Shown here: piece by piece, positions 1-6,023 of the stretch | Layout: every line of letters starts with the position of its first letter | How positions within the stretch are numbered: the stretch's first letter is position 1 | Origin: Bacteroidota bacterium | Lineage (GTDB): Bacteria; Bacteroidota; Bacteroidia; 2-12-FULL-35-15 | NCBI GenBank assembly: GCA_023251855.1 | Contig: JAHEYA010000164.1 | Location: forward strand, 1 to 6,023 | Direction: 5' to 3' | Length of the DNA stretch: 6,023 nucleotides | The notes under the pieces: generated by a model | What the model saw: the letters and a program-made list of their open reading frames with translations, nothing else | What the model was told of the DNA's origin: nothing | Databases searched by the model: none | Program-made: the position numbers and the translations under genes

Positions 1-629
1 TGTGTATCTGAACCGCGAATACCTAATTTGTCTTCTTTAGGCCCAACTACAAAACCCGGCATTCCTTTATCTACTATTAATACATTGATTCCGCGGTGCC
101 CTTTAGAAGCATCTGTTTGTGCAATTACTAAATACATAGAAGCAGTACCACCATTGGTAATCCAGTTTTTAGTTCCGTTCAATAAATAATGATCTCCTTT
201 ATCAATAGCAGTAGTTCTTTGTGAGGTAGCATCAGAGCCTGCTTCCGGCTCCGATAAACAAAATGCTCCAATGATTTGACCGGTAGCTAATCGGGGTAAA
301 TATTTTTGTTTTTGTTCTTCAGTTCCAAATGTTTCCAAACCCCAACAAACAAGAGAATTGTTTACAGACATCACCACTGAGGCTGAAGCATCTACTTTTG
401 AAATTTCTTCCATCGCTAAAACATATGAAATACAGTCCATTCCGCCACCGCCATATTTAGTGCTCACCATCATACCTAAAAAACCAAGCTCGCCCATTTG
501 TTTGATTTCAGCAGTAGGAAATGTTTGATGCTCATCACGCTCAATTACTCCGGGTTTTAATACATCATTTGCAAAATCACGTGCTGCTTTTTGAATCATT
601 AAATGCTCTTCCGACAGATTAAATATCAT
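1..629 (-). CDS. Acyl-CoA dehydrogenase, N-terminal part (gene runs off left edge)
   Basis: Flavoenzyme of the acyl-CoA dehydrogenase family, which oxidises a CoA thioester to the trans-2-enoyl-CoA and passes electrons to electron-transfer flavoprotein; cytoplasmic, in fatty-acid or branched-chain amino-acid breakdown. I translated 209 residues from the ATG at 629 to the edge. They start MIFNLSEEHLMIQKAARDFA, the usual family N-terminus. The family signature CLSEPEAGSDATS is at residues 124-136, the flavin-contacting WITNG at 156-160, and HRGINVLIVDKGMPGF at 178-193. The family is usually about 380 residues, so the C-terminal helical domain with the catalytic glutamate is outside the window. 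The start is supported because the FNLSEEH segment just after it is typical of the family. No Shine-Dalgarno is visible; the leader is A/T-rich. It is divergent from anmK across 141 bp. Overall resemblance is to the short-chain (butyryl-CoA) type, but the chain-length specificity cannot be read from this half. Confidence 0.93.
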   Translation of the reverse strand, partial: MIFNLSEEHLMIQKAARDFANDVLKPGVIERDEHQTFPTAEIKQMGELGFLGMMVSTKYGGGGMDCISYVLAMEEISKVDASASVVMSVNNSLVCWGLETFGTEEQKQKYLPRLATGQIIGAFCLSEPEAGSDATSQRTTAIDKGDHYLLNGTKNWITNGGTASMYLVIAQTDASKGHRGINVLIVDKGMPGFVVGPKEDKLGIRGSDT

Positions 630-682
630 AGGTATAAATTTTTTTATGTTAAAAATTCGTTTATTTTTGACCTCACCCCCAA

Positions 683-704
683 CCCCTCTCCAGTAGGAGA
701 GGGG
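683..704. repeat. Perfect GC-rich inverted repeat (REP-like hairpin)
   Basis: CCCCTCTCC (683-691), loop AGTA (692-695), GGAGAGGGG (696-704): a perfect 9-bp stem with a four-base loop. It is preceded by CCTCACCCCCAA (671-682), so the whole GC-rich unit is about 671-706 in an otherwise A/T-rich gap. No T-run directly follows the stem on either strand, and it lies between divergent genes, so it is not an intrinsic terminator. From memory, similar CCTCACCCC..CCCCTCTCC..GGAGAGGGG units recur between genes in many environmental genomes including Bacteroidota; a genome search would be needed to confirm that here. If the promoter at 733-764 is real, the hairpin lies in the 5' leader of the acyl-CoA dehydrogenase mRNA. 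Confidence 0.75.
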
Positions 705-732
705 AGTACGGGCTTGTTTTATAATTGCGTAG

Positions 733-764
733 CAAAGGTAAATTTTAAATTTTAAATTCGCTAA
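733..764 (-). promoter_or_regulatory. Candidate Bacteroidota-type promoter for the acyl-CoA dehydrogenase
   Basis: On the minus strand, TACCTTTG (plus positions 733-740) matches the Bacteroidota -7 consensus TAnnTTTG exactly. Twenty bases upstream is TTAG (761-764), three of four matches to the -33 consensus TTTG. The spacing is within the expected range. This would start transcription near position 727 and give a leader of about 100 nt containing the 683-704 hairpin. On the plus strand I find only one-mismatch -7 candidates for anmK (TATAATTG at 720-727, TAAATTCG at 753-760), each without a good -33 partner, so I do not call an anmK promoter. Confidence 0.4.
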
Positions 765-770
765 TAGTTT

Positions 771-1850
771 ATGACAAATACACCTGTCAATTATTGCGTA
801 ATCGGTTTGATGTCGGGTACTTCACTTGATGGGGTTGATATAGCTTATTGTAAGTTTGCTCTTGATAATAATAAGTGGACCTATCAGATTATTTATGCTG
901 AAACCATTCCTTATTCAACAGACCGGAAGCGAACCCTGCTTAATCTCGAAAAAGCAGATGCACTCGCATTTCAGCAAAGCCATTCTGATTACGGCACTCA
1001 TCTCGGGAAACTAGTTGTTGAATTTATTACTAAATATAAATTAAAAGTTGACTTTATTTCTTCCCATGGTCATACCATTTTTCATCAGCCTGATAAAAAA
1101 TTAACTGTTCAGATTGGCTCAGGTAGTGCAATTGCAGCGCAATGTAATTTGCCTGTGGTATGTGATTTTCGTTCGCTGGATGTGGCATTAGGTGGGCAAG
1201 GTGCACCATTAGTACCTATTGGCGATATGTTATTGTTTGCTGAATATAATTTTTGTTTGAATTTAGGTGGGTTTGCAAATGTATCCTACCAACATAATAA
1301 GGAACGTATTGCTTATGATATTTGCCCCGTAAATATTGTGATGAACGCAGTTTGTGAAACAATTGGAAAGGATTATGATGATGGAGGAAAGCTCGCTCGT
1401 TGTGGATCCATAAACGAACAATTATTGCAAGAATTTAATCAACTCACCTTTTATAAATTACCTTTAGATAGCCCTAAATCATTAGGAAAAGAATGGGTCA
1501 TAAAAAATATGGAACCCCTTTTAAAAAAATATAAACTTGCTGAACCTGATATTTTAAGAACATTTTGTGAACACATAGCAATTCAAATTGCAAGTGTGTT
1601 AAATGATAAACCTAAGGGAAATCTACTAATAACAGGTGGTGGGACTTACAATACTTTCCTTGTGGAACAAATTAAAAAAGAGTCCAAACATCAATTAATC
1701 ATTCCTGATGAGAACACAATAAAATTTAAAGAGGCTTTGATATTTGCCTTTTTAGGGGTTCTGCGAATGCGCAACGAAATTAATTGTTTGAAAAGTGTTA
1801 CAGGCGCAAAGCATGATAATGTTGGAGGGGTGGTTTATTTGTGTAAATAA
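771..1850 (+). CDS. anmK: Anhydro-N-acetylmuramic acid kinase (AnmK)
   Basis: Cytoplasmic murein-recycling enzyme of the ASKHA kinase superfamily. It cleaves the 1,6-anhydro ring of anhydro-MurNAc and phosphorylates it with ATP to give MurNAc-6-phosphate, normally the substrate of the MurQ etherase. The 359-residue product is close to the 369 residues of the E. coli enzyme and appears complete. Visible motifs: phosphate-binding GLMSGTSLDG (residues 12-21), SSHGHTIFHQP (97-107), GGQGAPLVPIGD (141-152), NLGGFANV (164-171), YDICPVN (182-188; D183 aligns with the catalytic aspartate of characterised AnmK, as I recall it), DDGGKLA (203-209), TGGG (288-291) and the C-terminal VTGAKHDNVGG (343-353). 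The start is fixed: an in-frame TAG lies two codons upstream (765-767) and the next ATG falls inside the first motif. No Shine-Dalgarno is seen. It is divergent from the acyl-CoA dehydrogenase; its stop is two bases from the stop of the converging large gene. No murQ is in the window. Confidence 0.97.
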   Translation: MTNTPVNYCVIGLMSGTSLDGVDIAYCKFALDNNKWTYQIIYAETIPYSTDRKRTLLNLEKADALAFQQSHSDYGTHLGKLVVEFITKYKLKVDFISSHGHTIFHQPDKKLTVQIGSGSAIAAQCNLPVVCDFRSLDVALGGQGAPLVPIGDMLLFAEYNFCLNLGGFANVSYQHNKERIAYDICPVNIVMNAVCETIGKDYDDGGKLARCGSINEQLLQEFNQLTFYKLPLDSPKSLGKEWVIKNMEPLLKKYKLAEPDILRTFCEHIAIQIASVLNDKPKGNLLITGGGTYNTFLVEQIKKESKHQLIIPDENTIKFKEALIFAFLGVLRMRNEINCLKSVTGAKHDNVGGVVYLCK

Positions 1851-1852
1851 TA

Positions 1853-4800
1853 CTATCGTATTAACTCAATAAATCCCTTTAATTCAACTTCTGCATTTTC
1901 GTATGTAGTAATTTGAGCCACGTAATAATAAGTTCCAGAAGGTTTAGCAGTATTGGTAAAAGAGTCGACACCGTTCCATCCGCCATCGGGACCATTCCAT
2001 TCAAATATTTTTCTACCCCAGCGATCAAATAACTCACAATGAACCTTTTTGAAAAGGTGTCCTGAAAAAGTAAATAGATCATTTGATCCATCACCATTTG
2101 GCGTGAATATATTTATTGATTGGGGCGTACAATCAAAAGCTTCAATTTTAATTGTATCAGAGGCTTTACAGCCATTAGAATCAGTTACGGTAAGAGAATA
2201 AACTCCGGTAGTAGAAACAGTAATGGAATTATTTGTAGTACCATTGTTCCATAAATAAGAGAAATAATTTCCTCCGGGTTGCAAAATTACCGGATATCGC
2301 TTACATATTGTTGTGTCTGCACCCAAAGAAAAAATAGGTAATGCATTTACAACTACATTATTTAAACTTGAAGGATTTCCGGAGCAACCATTTAAAAATG
2401 CCGAAACAACATAGGTTCCTGTGTTTGCCGTGGTTGCAGAAAAAATTTCAGGATTTTGCATGGAAGACGAAAACCCGGAAGGACCTGCCCAATGATAAAT
2501 AGTTCCTCCATTTGCAAACAAACGAAGTGTATCACCAAAACAAACCGGACTGTTAGAAGAATCGGTAACATTGGGCCCTGCAGGTTTTACAAAAACAGTG
2601 AAAGAAGAATCGTTACTTAAGCATCCATTAACTGAACCATATACCGTATAAGTTCCTGAATTCAATGTGTCTGCAGGAAAGATGGTGATGGATATTCCTG
2701 TTGAAGAAAATCCCTGTGGCCCATTCCAGTAATAAATTGCGCTTGTATCAGAATTTGTTATTAAAAGTGAAATGCTATCTCTTGCACAAACAGTATCATT
2801 CCCTAATAAAATGGGTGTAGCTAGTTCAATAACCAAAACAGTATCTGAAACAGGAGGACTTGTACAACCTTGTCCACTAACTGTAAGCGTATATATTCCT
2901 GAATTTACTGCGGATGCATTTGCAATGATAGGATTTTGTTGTACAGATGCAAATCCATTTGGTCCAGTCCATGAGTAAGTGGCATTTTGTTGAGTAGGTG
3001 TGCTAAAAATTATGCTGCCTCCATTGCAAACAAGTGTTGTGACAGAAATGTCTGGAGGAAATGAAGTTGAAGGTGCAAATACCTTTACGGAATCTCGTAA
3101 ACTATTACATCCACCTGAGCCCGAGGTTTGAACATAGAAGGTGGTAGTTGGTGTAACAATTGTTGGAGTTACAAATGTACTTCCTGTATAAATTGGAGTT
3201 GTTGAACCGAATGAAGTGAACCACTGAATTTGCCCTATGCCTGTGGCAATCAAGGTAGTTGAAGTTCCAGCACATGCTGTTGTGTCATTCGATGAGGGTA
3301 TTGTATATGAAGTGTCTGTTGTAATGGTAGTTGTATCACTGGATACACAGCCATTCATATCAGTGATAACAACTGAATAAATGCCAGCTGGAACAATTAC
3401 ACTATCGTAATTTGAAGTTATGGGCGACCATTGATAACTCATCATTCCACTATTTGCTTTAAGCAAAACAGAATCACCGGAACAAACAGTTGTAGGCCCT
3501 GATATTTGAGCAATTGTGGGAGTGAAAATTAAAACAGTATCAGAAACCTGTGGGCTTACACAACTACCTCCACTTACTGTAAGCAGATATACACCCGCAT
3601 TTACGGAGGTAGCATGCATTATGACCGGATTTTGTAAAGCCGAAGAAAATCCATTTGGACCTGTCCATGCATATGTTGCATTCTGTTGGGTAGGCGTACT
3701 AAAAATTATATTGCTGTCGGTACAAACAAATGTATGACTAACAAGGGGAGGTAATGAAGTTGTGGTAATAAATACTTTTACCGGATTACGTAAACTATGA
3801 CATCCATTGGAATTTGAAGTGGAAATATAATAAATTGTTTGAGCAAAAAGTAGTGGAGTTGTAAATGAATTTCCTACATGAATAGGAATTGTTGCCGTGG
3901 GTGAAGTGAACCACTCAATCTGTCCTATTCCGGTGGCAACCAGCGTAGTTGAATTCCCTGCACATAGCGTTGAATCATGTGATAATGGCCTCGCAACTGA
4001 AGTATCTAAAGCAACAATTTTTGTTGCGGTTGCAGTACAACCATTTTGATCTGTTGTAGTAAGTAAATAAGTTCCTGCCGGAACATACACACTATCATTG
4101 TATACATTTATTGGCGACCATTGATAACCAACCATACCAGTGTTTGCTATTAACAAAACCGAATCGGCAGGGCAAACCGAAATGGGTCCGGATATTTGAG
4201 CAACAGGTTGTGAAACAGTCACAGTTATTGAACATAAGGTTGTTATCCCACACATGGTTACAGAACATGAATAGGTACCACTTTGGTTTACTATTTTTGT
4301 AGCACCGCCTCCACTCAAAGGCGCATCCCATACAATGAGAGTAGCGTCATTTGTAATAACCTGCAATGTAATGCTCTGTCCGAAACAAACAATATTTGAA
4401 GGAGAAGCGAGCAGAAATGGTGTGTTATATTGTTTTAATTCAACAGTATTGGATGCAAGAACACATCCTACAGTATTTGTTACAATACAGTGATAAAACC
4501 CTGGAACACTCTGGTAAATGGACTGTGTATTATAAGGCAGTATTCCATTAGGACCTATCCATTGATAATTTATTCCAATCATATTACAATTTATATGAAC
4601 AGAATCATTCGGACAGATCAATCCTGAAAAAGGAACCATGCTAATAACGGGATCAGGATATGACTGTACAAGATGGGCGGCAGAATTAGAGCTGCCACAG
4701 CCACTGGTTGTGTCAGTTATAATTGCAGATGCAGCATACGTTCCTGGTTGCGTAACGATAATTGAGTCGATAAGCGGAGTTGGAACTATAAGAGTATTTA

Positions 4801-6023
4801 CGTAAGTTGATGGGGTGTTTACAATGTGAAGAATAATTGTATCACCTGCACAAACATAACTCGGACCTGATATTGCTACTGCAACCGTTGGCTTTGGATG
4901 AACAAGTAAATAAAATGTATCCTTTACAGTATACGTATTAGTATCGCAATTATTTATGTAAACGATATTTTCAGTCACGAAATAAGTTCCGGAAGTTTGT
5001 GCAGTCAGTAAACCAGAAAGAGAAAATGAAGAGATCGGGCCTATTGAAATTGATGGACTTGATGACCAGGTGTTATTTAAGGAATAAAAAGGGCTAGACA
5101 TGCCAGTTATCATATCAATTACATTAAGCGTGACTGGATCTCCCTGACAGGCTGTAAGAGTGTCTGGAATCAAGCTTTTTGGAATCAGTTGGGGAAGTAA
5201 TGAATCAATCTGAATTTTCACACAATTATAGTTTGTACAACCATATTGATTTATAAGCACATTATTATAATACCCGCTAGTGCTTGTCGCAAAAGAAACA
5301 TTATTGGTAATAAATGTTCCTCCTGAAAAGCAACTACTGCTTTTATACCAACTAAGTGAATTGCCATTAATATTTCCTGCTGTTAATGTTATTACATTAG
5401 GTGCACAAACAAGAATCTGATTTCCATACTGAGGCTGTTGGTTGTTTATTCCATGATCATCAGTAATTGTTGGTGCTTGTGGAATAGGATGTACTAAAGC
5501 ATAGGCTGAATCAAAAGAAGTGTAACAACCATCTGCAGTTGTCATCTTCACACGATAATAATTTGAGATAGTTACATTTTTTGTATATAAAGTATCTAAA
5601 GGAGATGAAGACCATAGGAAGCGGTAATCCGGACCAACAGAACTCGCTAAGCCTGAACCAGTAAACGTATTTGCATATAAAGTACCATTTCCACAGAAAG
5701 TAAGTGTATCAGGGCAAGTAAAAGATAAGGAGTTGTCAACACAACCACCAACAAAACTTCTCAAACAAGAATTATTACTTCGGTGATAGTAGTCGTAAGG
5801 TTGACGGGTAATATCAATTGCTTGAATAATAAATCCATCACTGAATCCGGAGCAAGACATTCCGCGAAAATTTCCGTAAGATGCATCTGAGCAATAGGAA
5901 GTATTCCCGCTTCCAACATTCAATGAATTATTGGTTGTAACTGTCAATGAATTTACAGCCATCGATATTTTTTTTTCATAGCTGCCGGCAATGATTGGAT
6001 TGTCGACAATGTTTACAAGGATA
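1853..6023 (-). CDS. Giant secreted multi-Ig-domain protein with T9SS type B sorting domain (5' end beyond right edge)
   Basis: Probable surface or secreted adhesin-like protein exported by the type IX secretion system. Residues are numbered from the ATG at 5962 (1369 residues to the stop). The frame is also open for 20 further codons to the edge, reading ILVNIVDNPIIAGSYEKKIS, and there is no signal peptide after the ATG, so the true start is probably outside the window. Order: an unrecognised cysteine-containing segment (1-80); about fifteen Ig-like domains of 60-90 residues; then a CHU_C/gliding-motility-type tail (1283-1369). Most domains carry one cysteine near a CxGDS-like strand and one in a late NGC turn, for example C597/C642, C667/C721, C747/C801, C1059/C1114, C1220/C1265; such pairs could form disulfides after export. 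Several domains share a W-x-G-P-x-G-F turn (766, 998, 1079, 1158). It is rich in Ser, Thr, Asn and Val. Residues 587-816 and 817-1048 are a tandem duplication. I see no catalytic domain; the ligand is unknown. Confidence 0.9.
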   Translation of the reverse strand, partial: ILVNIVDNPIIAGSYEKKISMAVNSLTVTTNNSLNVGSGNTSYCSDASYGNFRGMSCSGFSDGFIIQAIDITRQPYDYYHRSNNSCLRSFVGGCVDNSLSFTCPDTLTFCGNGTLYANTFTGSGLASSVGPDYRFLWSSSPLDTLYTKNVTISNYYRVKMTTADGCYTSFDSAYALVHPIPQAPTITDDHGINNQQPQYGNQILVCAPNVITLTAGNINGNSLSWYKSSSCFSGGTFITNNVSFATSTSGYYNNVLINQYGCTNYNCVKIQIDSLLPQLIPKSLIPDTLTACQGDPVTLNVIDMITGMSSPFYSLNNTWSSSPSISIGPISSFSLSGLLTAQTSGTYFVTENIVYINNCDTNTYTVKDTFYLLVHPKPTVAVAISGPSYVCAGDTIILHIVNTPSTYVNTLIVPTPLIDSIIVTQPGTYAASAIITDTTSGCGSSNSAAHLVQSYPDPVISMVPFSGLICPNDSVHINCNMIGINYQWIGPNGILPYNTQSIYQSVPGFYHCIVTNTVGCVLASNTVELKQYNTPFLLASPSNIVCFGQSITLQVITNDATLIVWDAPLSGGGATKIVNQSGTYSCSVTMCGITTLCSITVTVSQPVAQISGPISVCPADSVLLIANTGMVGYQWSPINVYNDSVYVPAGTYLLTTTDQNGCTATATKIVALDTSVARPLSHDSTLCAGNSTTLVATGIGQIEWFTSPTATIPIHVGNSFTTPLLFAQTIYYISTSNSNGCHSLRNPVKVFITTTSLPPLVSHTFVCTDSNIIFSTPTQQNATYAWTGPNGFSSALQNPVIMHATSVNAGVYLLTVSGGSCVSPQVSDTVLIFTPTIAQISGPTTVCSGDSVLLKANSGMMSYQWSPITSNYDSVIVPAGIYSVVITDMNGCVSSDTTTITTDTSYTIPSSNDTTACAGTSTTLIATGIGQIQWFTSFGSTTPIYTGSTFVTPTIVTPTTTFYVQTSGSGGCNSLRDSVKVFAPSTSFPPDISVTTLVCNGGSIIFSTPTQQNATYSWTGPNGFASVQQNPIIANASAVNSGIYTLTVSGQGCTSPPVSDTVLVIELATPILLGNDTVCARDSISLLITNSDTSAIYYWNGPQGFSSTGISITIFPADTLNSGTYTVYGSVNGCLSNDSSFTVFVKPAGPNVTDSSNSPVCFGDTLRLFANGGTIYHWAGPSGFSSSMQNPEIFSATTANTGTYVVSAFLNGCSGNPSSLNNVVVNALPIFSLGADTTICKRYPVILQPGGNYFSYLWNNGTTNNSITVSTTGVYSLTVTDSNGCKASDTIKIEAFDCTPQSINIFTPNGDGSNDLFTFSGHLFKKVHCELFDRWGRKIFEWNGPDGGWNGVDSFTNTAKPSGTYYYVAQITTYENAEVELKGFIELIR
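1856..2116 (-). other. T9SS type B C-terminal sorting domain (CHU_C-like)
   Basis: Residues 1283-1369 of the large protein. Family landmarks seen: IFTPNGDGSNDLF (1285-1297), LFDRWGRKIFEWNG (1311-1324), PSGTYYYVAQI (1341-1351) and the terminal KGFIELIR (1362-1369), ending right at the stop as these domains do. In Bacteroidota this domain (gliding motility-associated C-terminal domain, CHU_C family) marks type IX cargo that crosses the outer membrane after Sec export. It is preceded by the Ig-like domain 1211-1276, a common arrangement. The match is by motif recognition, not a profile search. Confidence 0.93.
2819..3514 (-). repeat. Downstream copy of the tandem three-Ig-domain duplication
   Basis: Encodes residues 817-1048: AQISGP with C827, YQWSPI, VPAGIY and C872; then C897, TGIGQIQWFTS and C952; then C979, IIFSTPTQQNATYSWTGPNG and C1033. 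It abuts the upstream copy directly. DNA similarity is visible by eye too, for example positions from 2946 against positions from 3642, where roughly four bases in five agree over about 70 bases. Two further W-x-G-P-x-G-F domains (1059-1126 and 1141-1206) follow and resemble domain iii, but they are much more diverged and lack partners of types i and ii. Confidence 0.88.
3515..4204 (-). repeat. Upstream copy of a tandem three-Ig-domain duplication
   Basis: Encodes residues 587-816. Three unlike Ig-like domains in order: (i) begins AQISGP, with C597, YQWSPI, VPAGTY and C642; (ii) C667, TGIGQIEWFTS, C721 followed by SLR and VKVF; (iii) C747, IIFSTPTQQNATYAWTGPNG, C801 and VSDTV. The next 232 residues repeat the same three domains in the same order. 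The copies differ in length by about two residues, placed between the start of domain ii and the start of domain iii. Confidence 0.88.

Noticed and set aside
683..720. Hairpin followed at a distance by TTTT, considered as a terminator
   Set aside because: The T-run begins about 12 bases after the stem, the gap separates divergent genes, and neither strand has a U-tract directly after the stem.
1879..2097. Minus-strand open frame of 72 codons
   Set aside because: It lies in another frame inside the sorting-domain region, whose main-frame translation matches a known family; the alternative product has no recognisable features.
2772..2978. Plus-strand open frame of 68 codons that resembles the one at 3516-3737
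   Set aside because: Both lie antisense to the large gene at matching places in the two duplicated blocks; their likeness comes from the repeat itself. No independent start context or family match.
3516..3737. Plus-strand open frame of 73 codons
   Set aside because: Antisense shadow of domain iii of the upstream repeat copy, as above.
4095..4331. Overlapping open frames on both strands (minus 4095-4331, plus 4111-4302)
   Set aside because: Both are out of frame within the continuous large gene, which keeps its Ig-like pattern straight through this stretch.
1853..5962. The large repetitive gene considered as a CRISPR-like or non-coding repeat array
   Set aside because: The repeats are long, diverged, in frame without stops and preserve cysteine spacing, which is protein-level conservation.
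5953..5979. ATG at 5979 followed by AAA AAA AAA, considered as the real start of a signal peptide
   Set aside because: As written it reads MKKKYRWL then a stop; shifted into the main frame it gives MKKKISMAVNSLTV, which has no hydrophobic core.

Overview
The window looks like a chromosomal piece of an AT-rich Bacteroidota genome. The evidence is a large secreted protein ending in a gliding-motility/type IX secretion (type B) C-terminal sorting domain, genes without Shine-Dalgarno sequences, and a TAnnTTTG-type promoter element. The genus cannot be fixed from the sequence. Almost every base is coding; the only real intergenic gap is 630-770.

Layout: (1) positions 1-629, minus strand: the N-terminal 209 residues of an acyl-CoA dehydrogenase whose C-terminal half lies beyond the left edge. 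(2) 630-770: a divergent intergenic region with a perfect GC-rich hairpin (683-704) and a candidate promoter for the dehydrogenase. (3) 771-1850, plus strand: a complete anmK, anhydro-N-acetylmuramic acid kinase, for cell-wall recycling. (4) 1853-6023, minus strand: one very large gene covering about 70% of the window. It encodes a secreted repeat protein with about fifteen Ig-like domains and a type IX secretion tail. It converges on anmK with only two bases between the stop codons.

The large gene is almost certainly truncated by the right edge. Its reading frame stays open from the first ATG (5962) to the last base, and that ATG has no signal peptide behind it although the C-terminal tail requires Sec export first. 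Inside it, a block of three different Ig-like domains (about 230 residues, 690 bp) has been duplicated in tandem.

The three genes do not form an obvious pathway: fatty-acid or amino-acid catabolism, murein recycling, and a surface/secreted adhesin-like protein. I see no RNA gene, CRISPR array, insertion sequence, phage gene or defence system. The most interesting content is the architecture of the large surface protein and the small palindromic element in the dehydrogenase leader.
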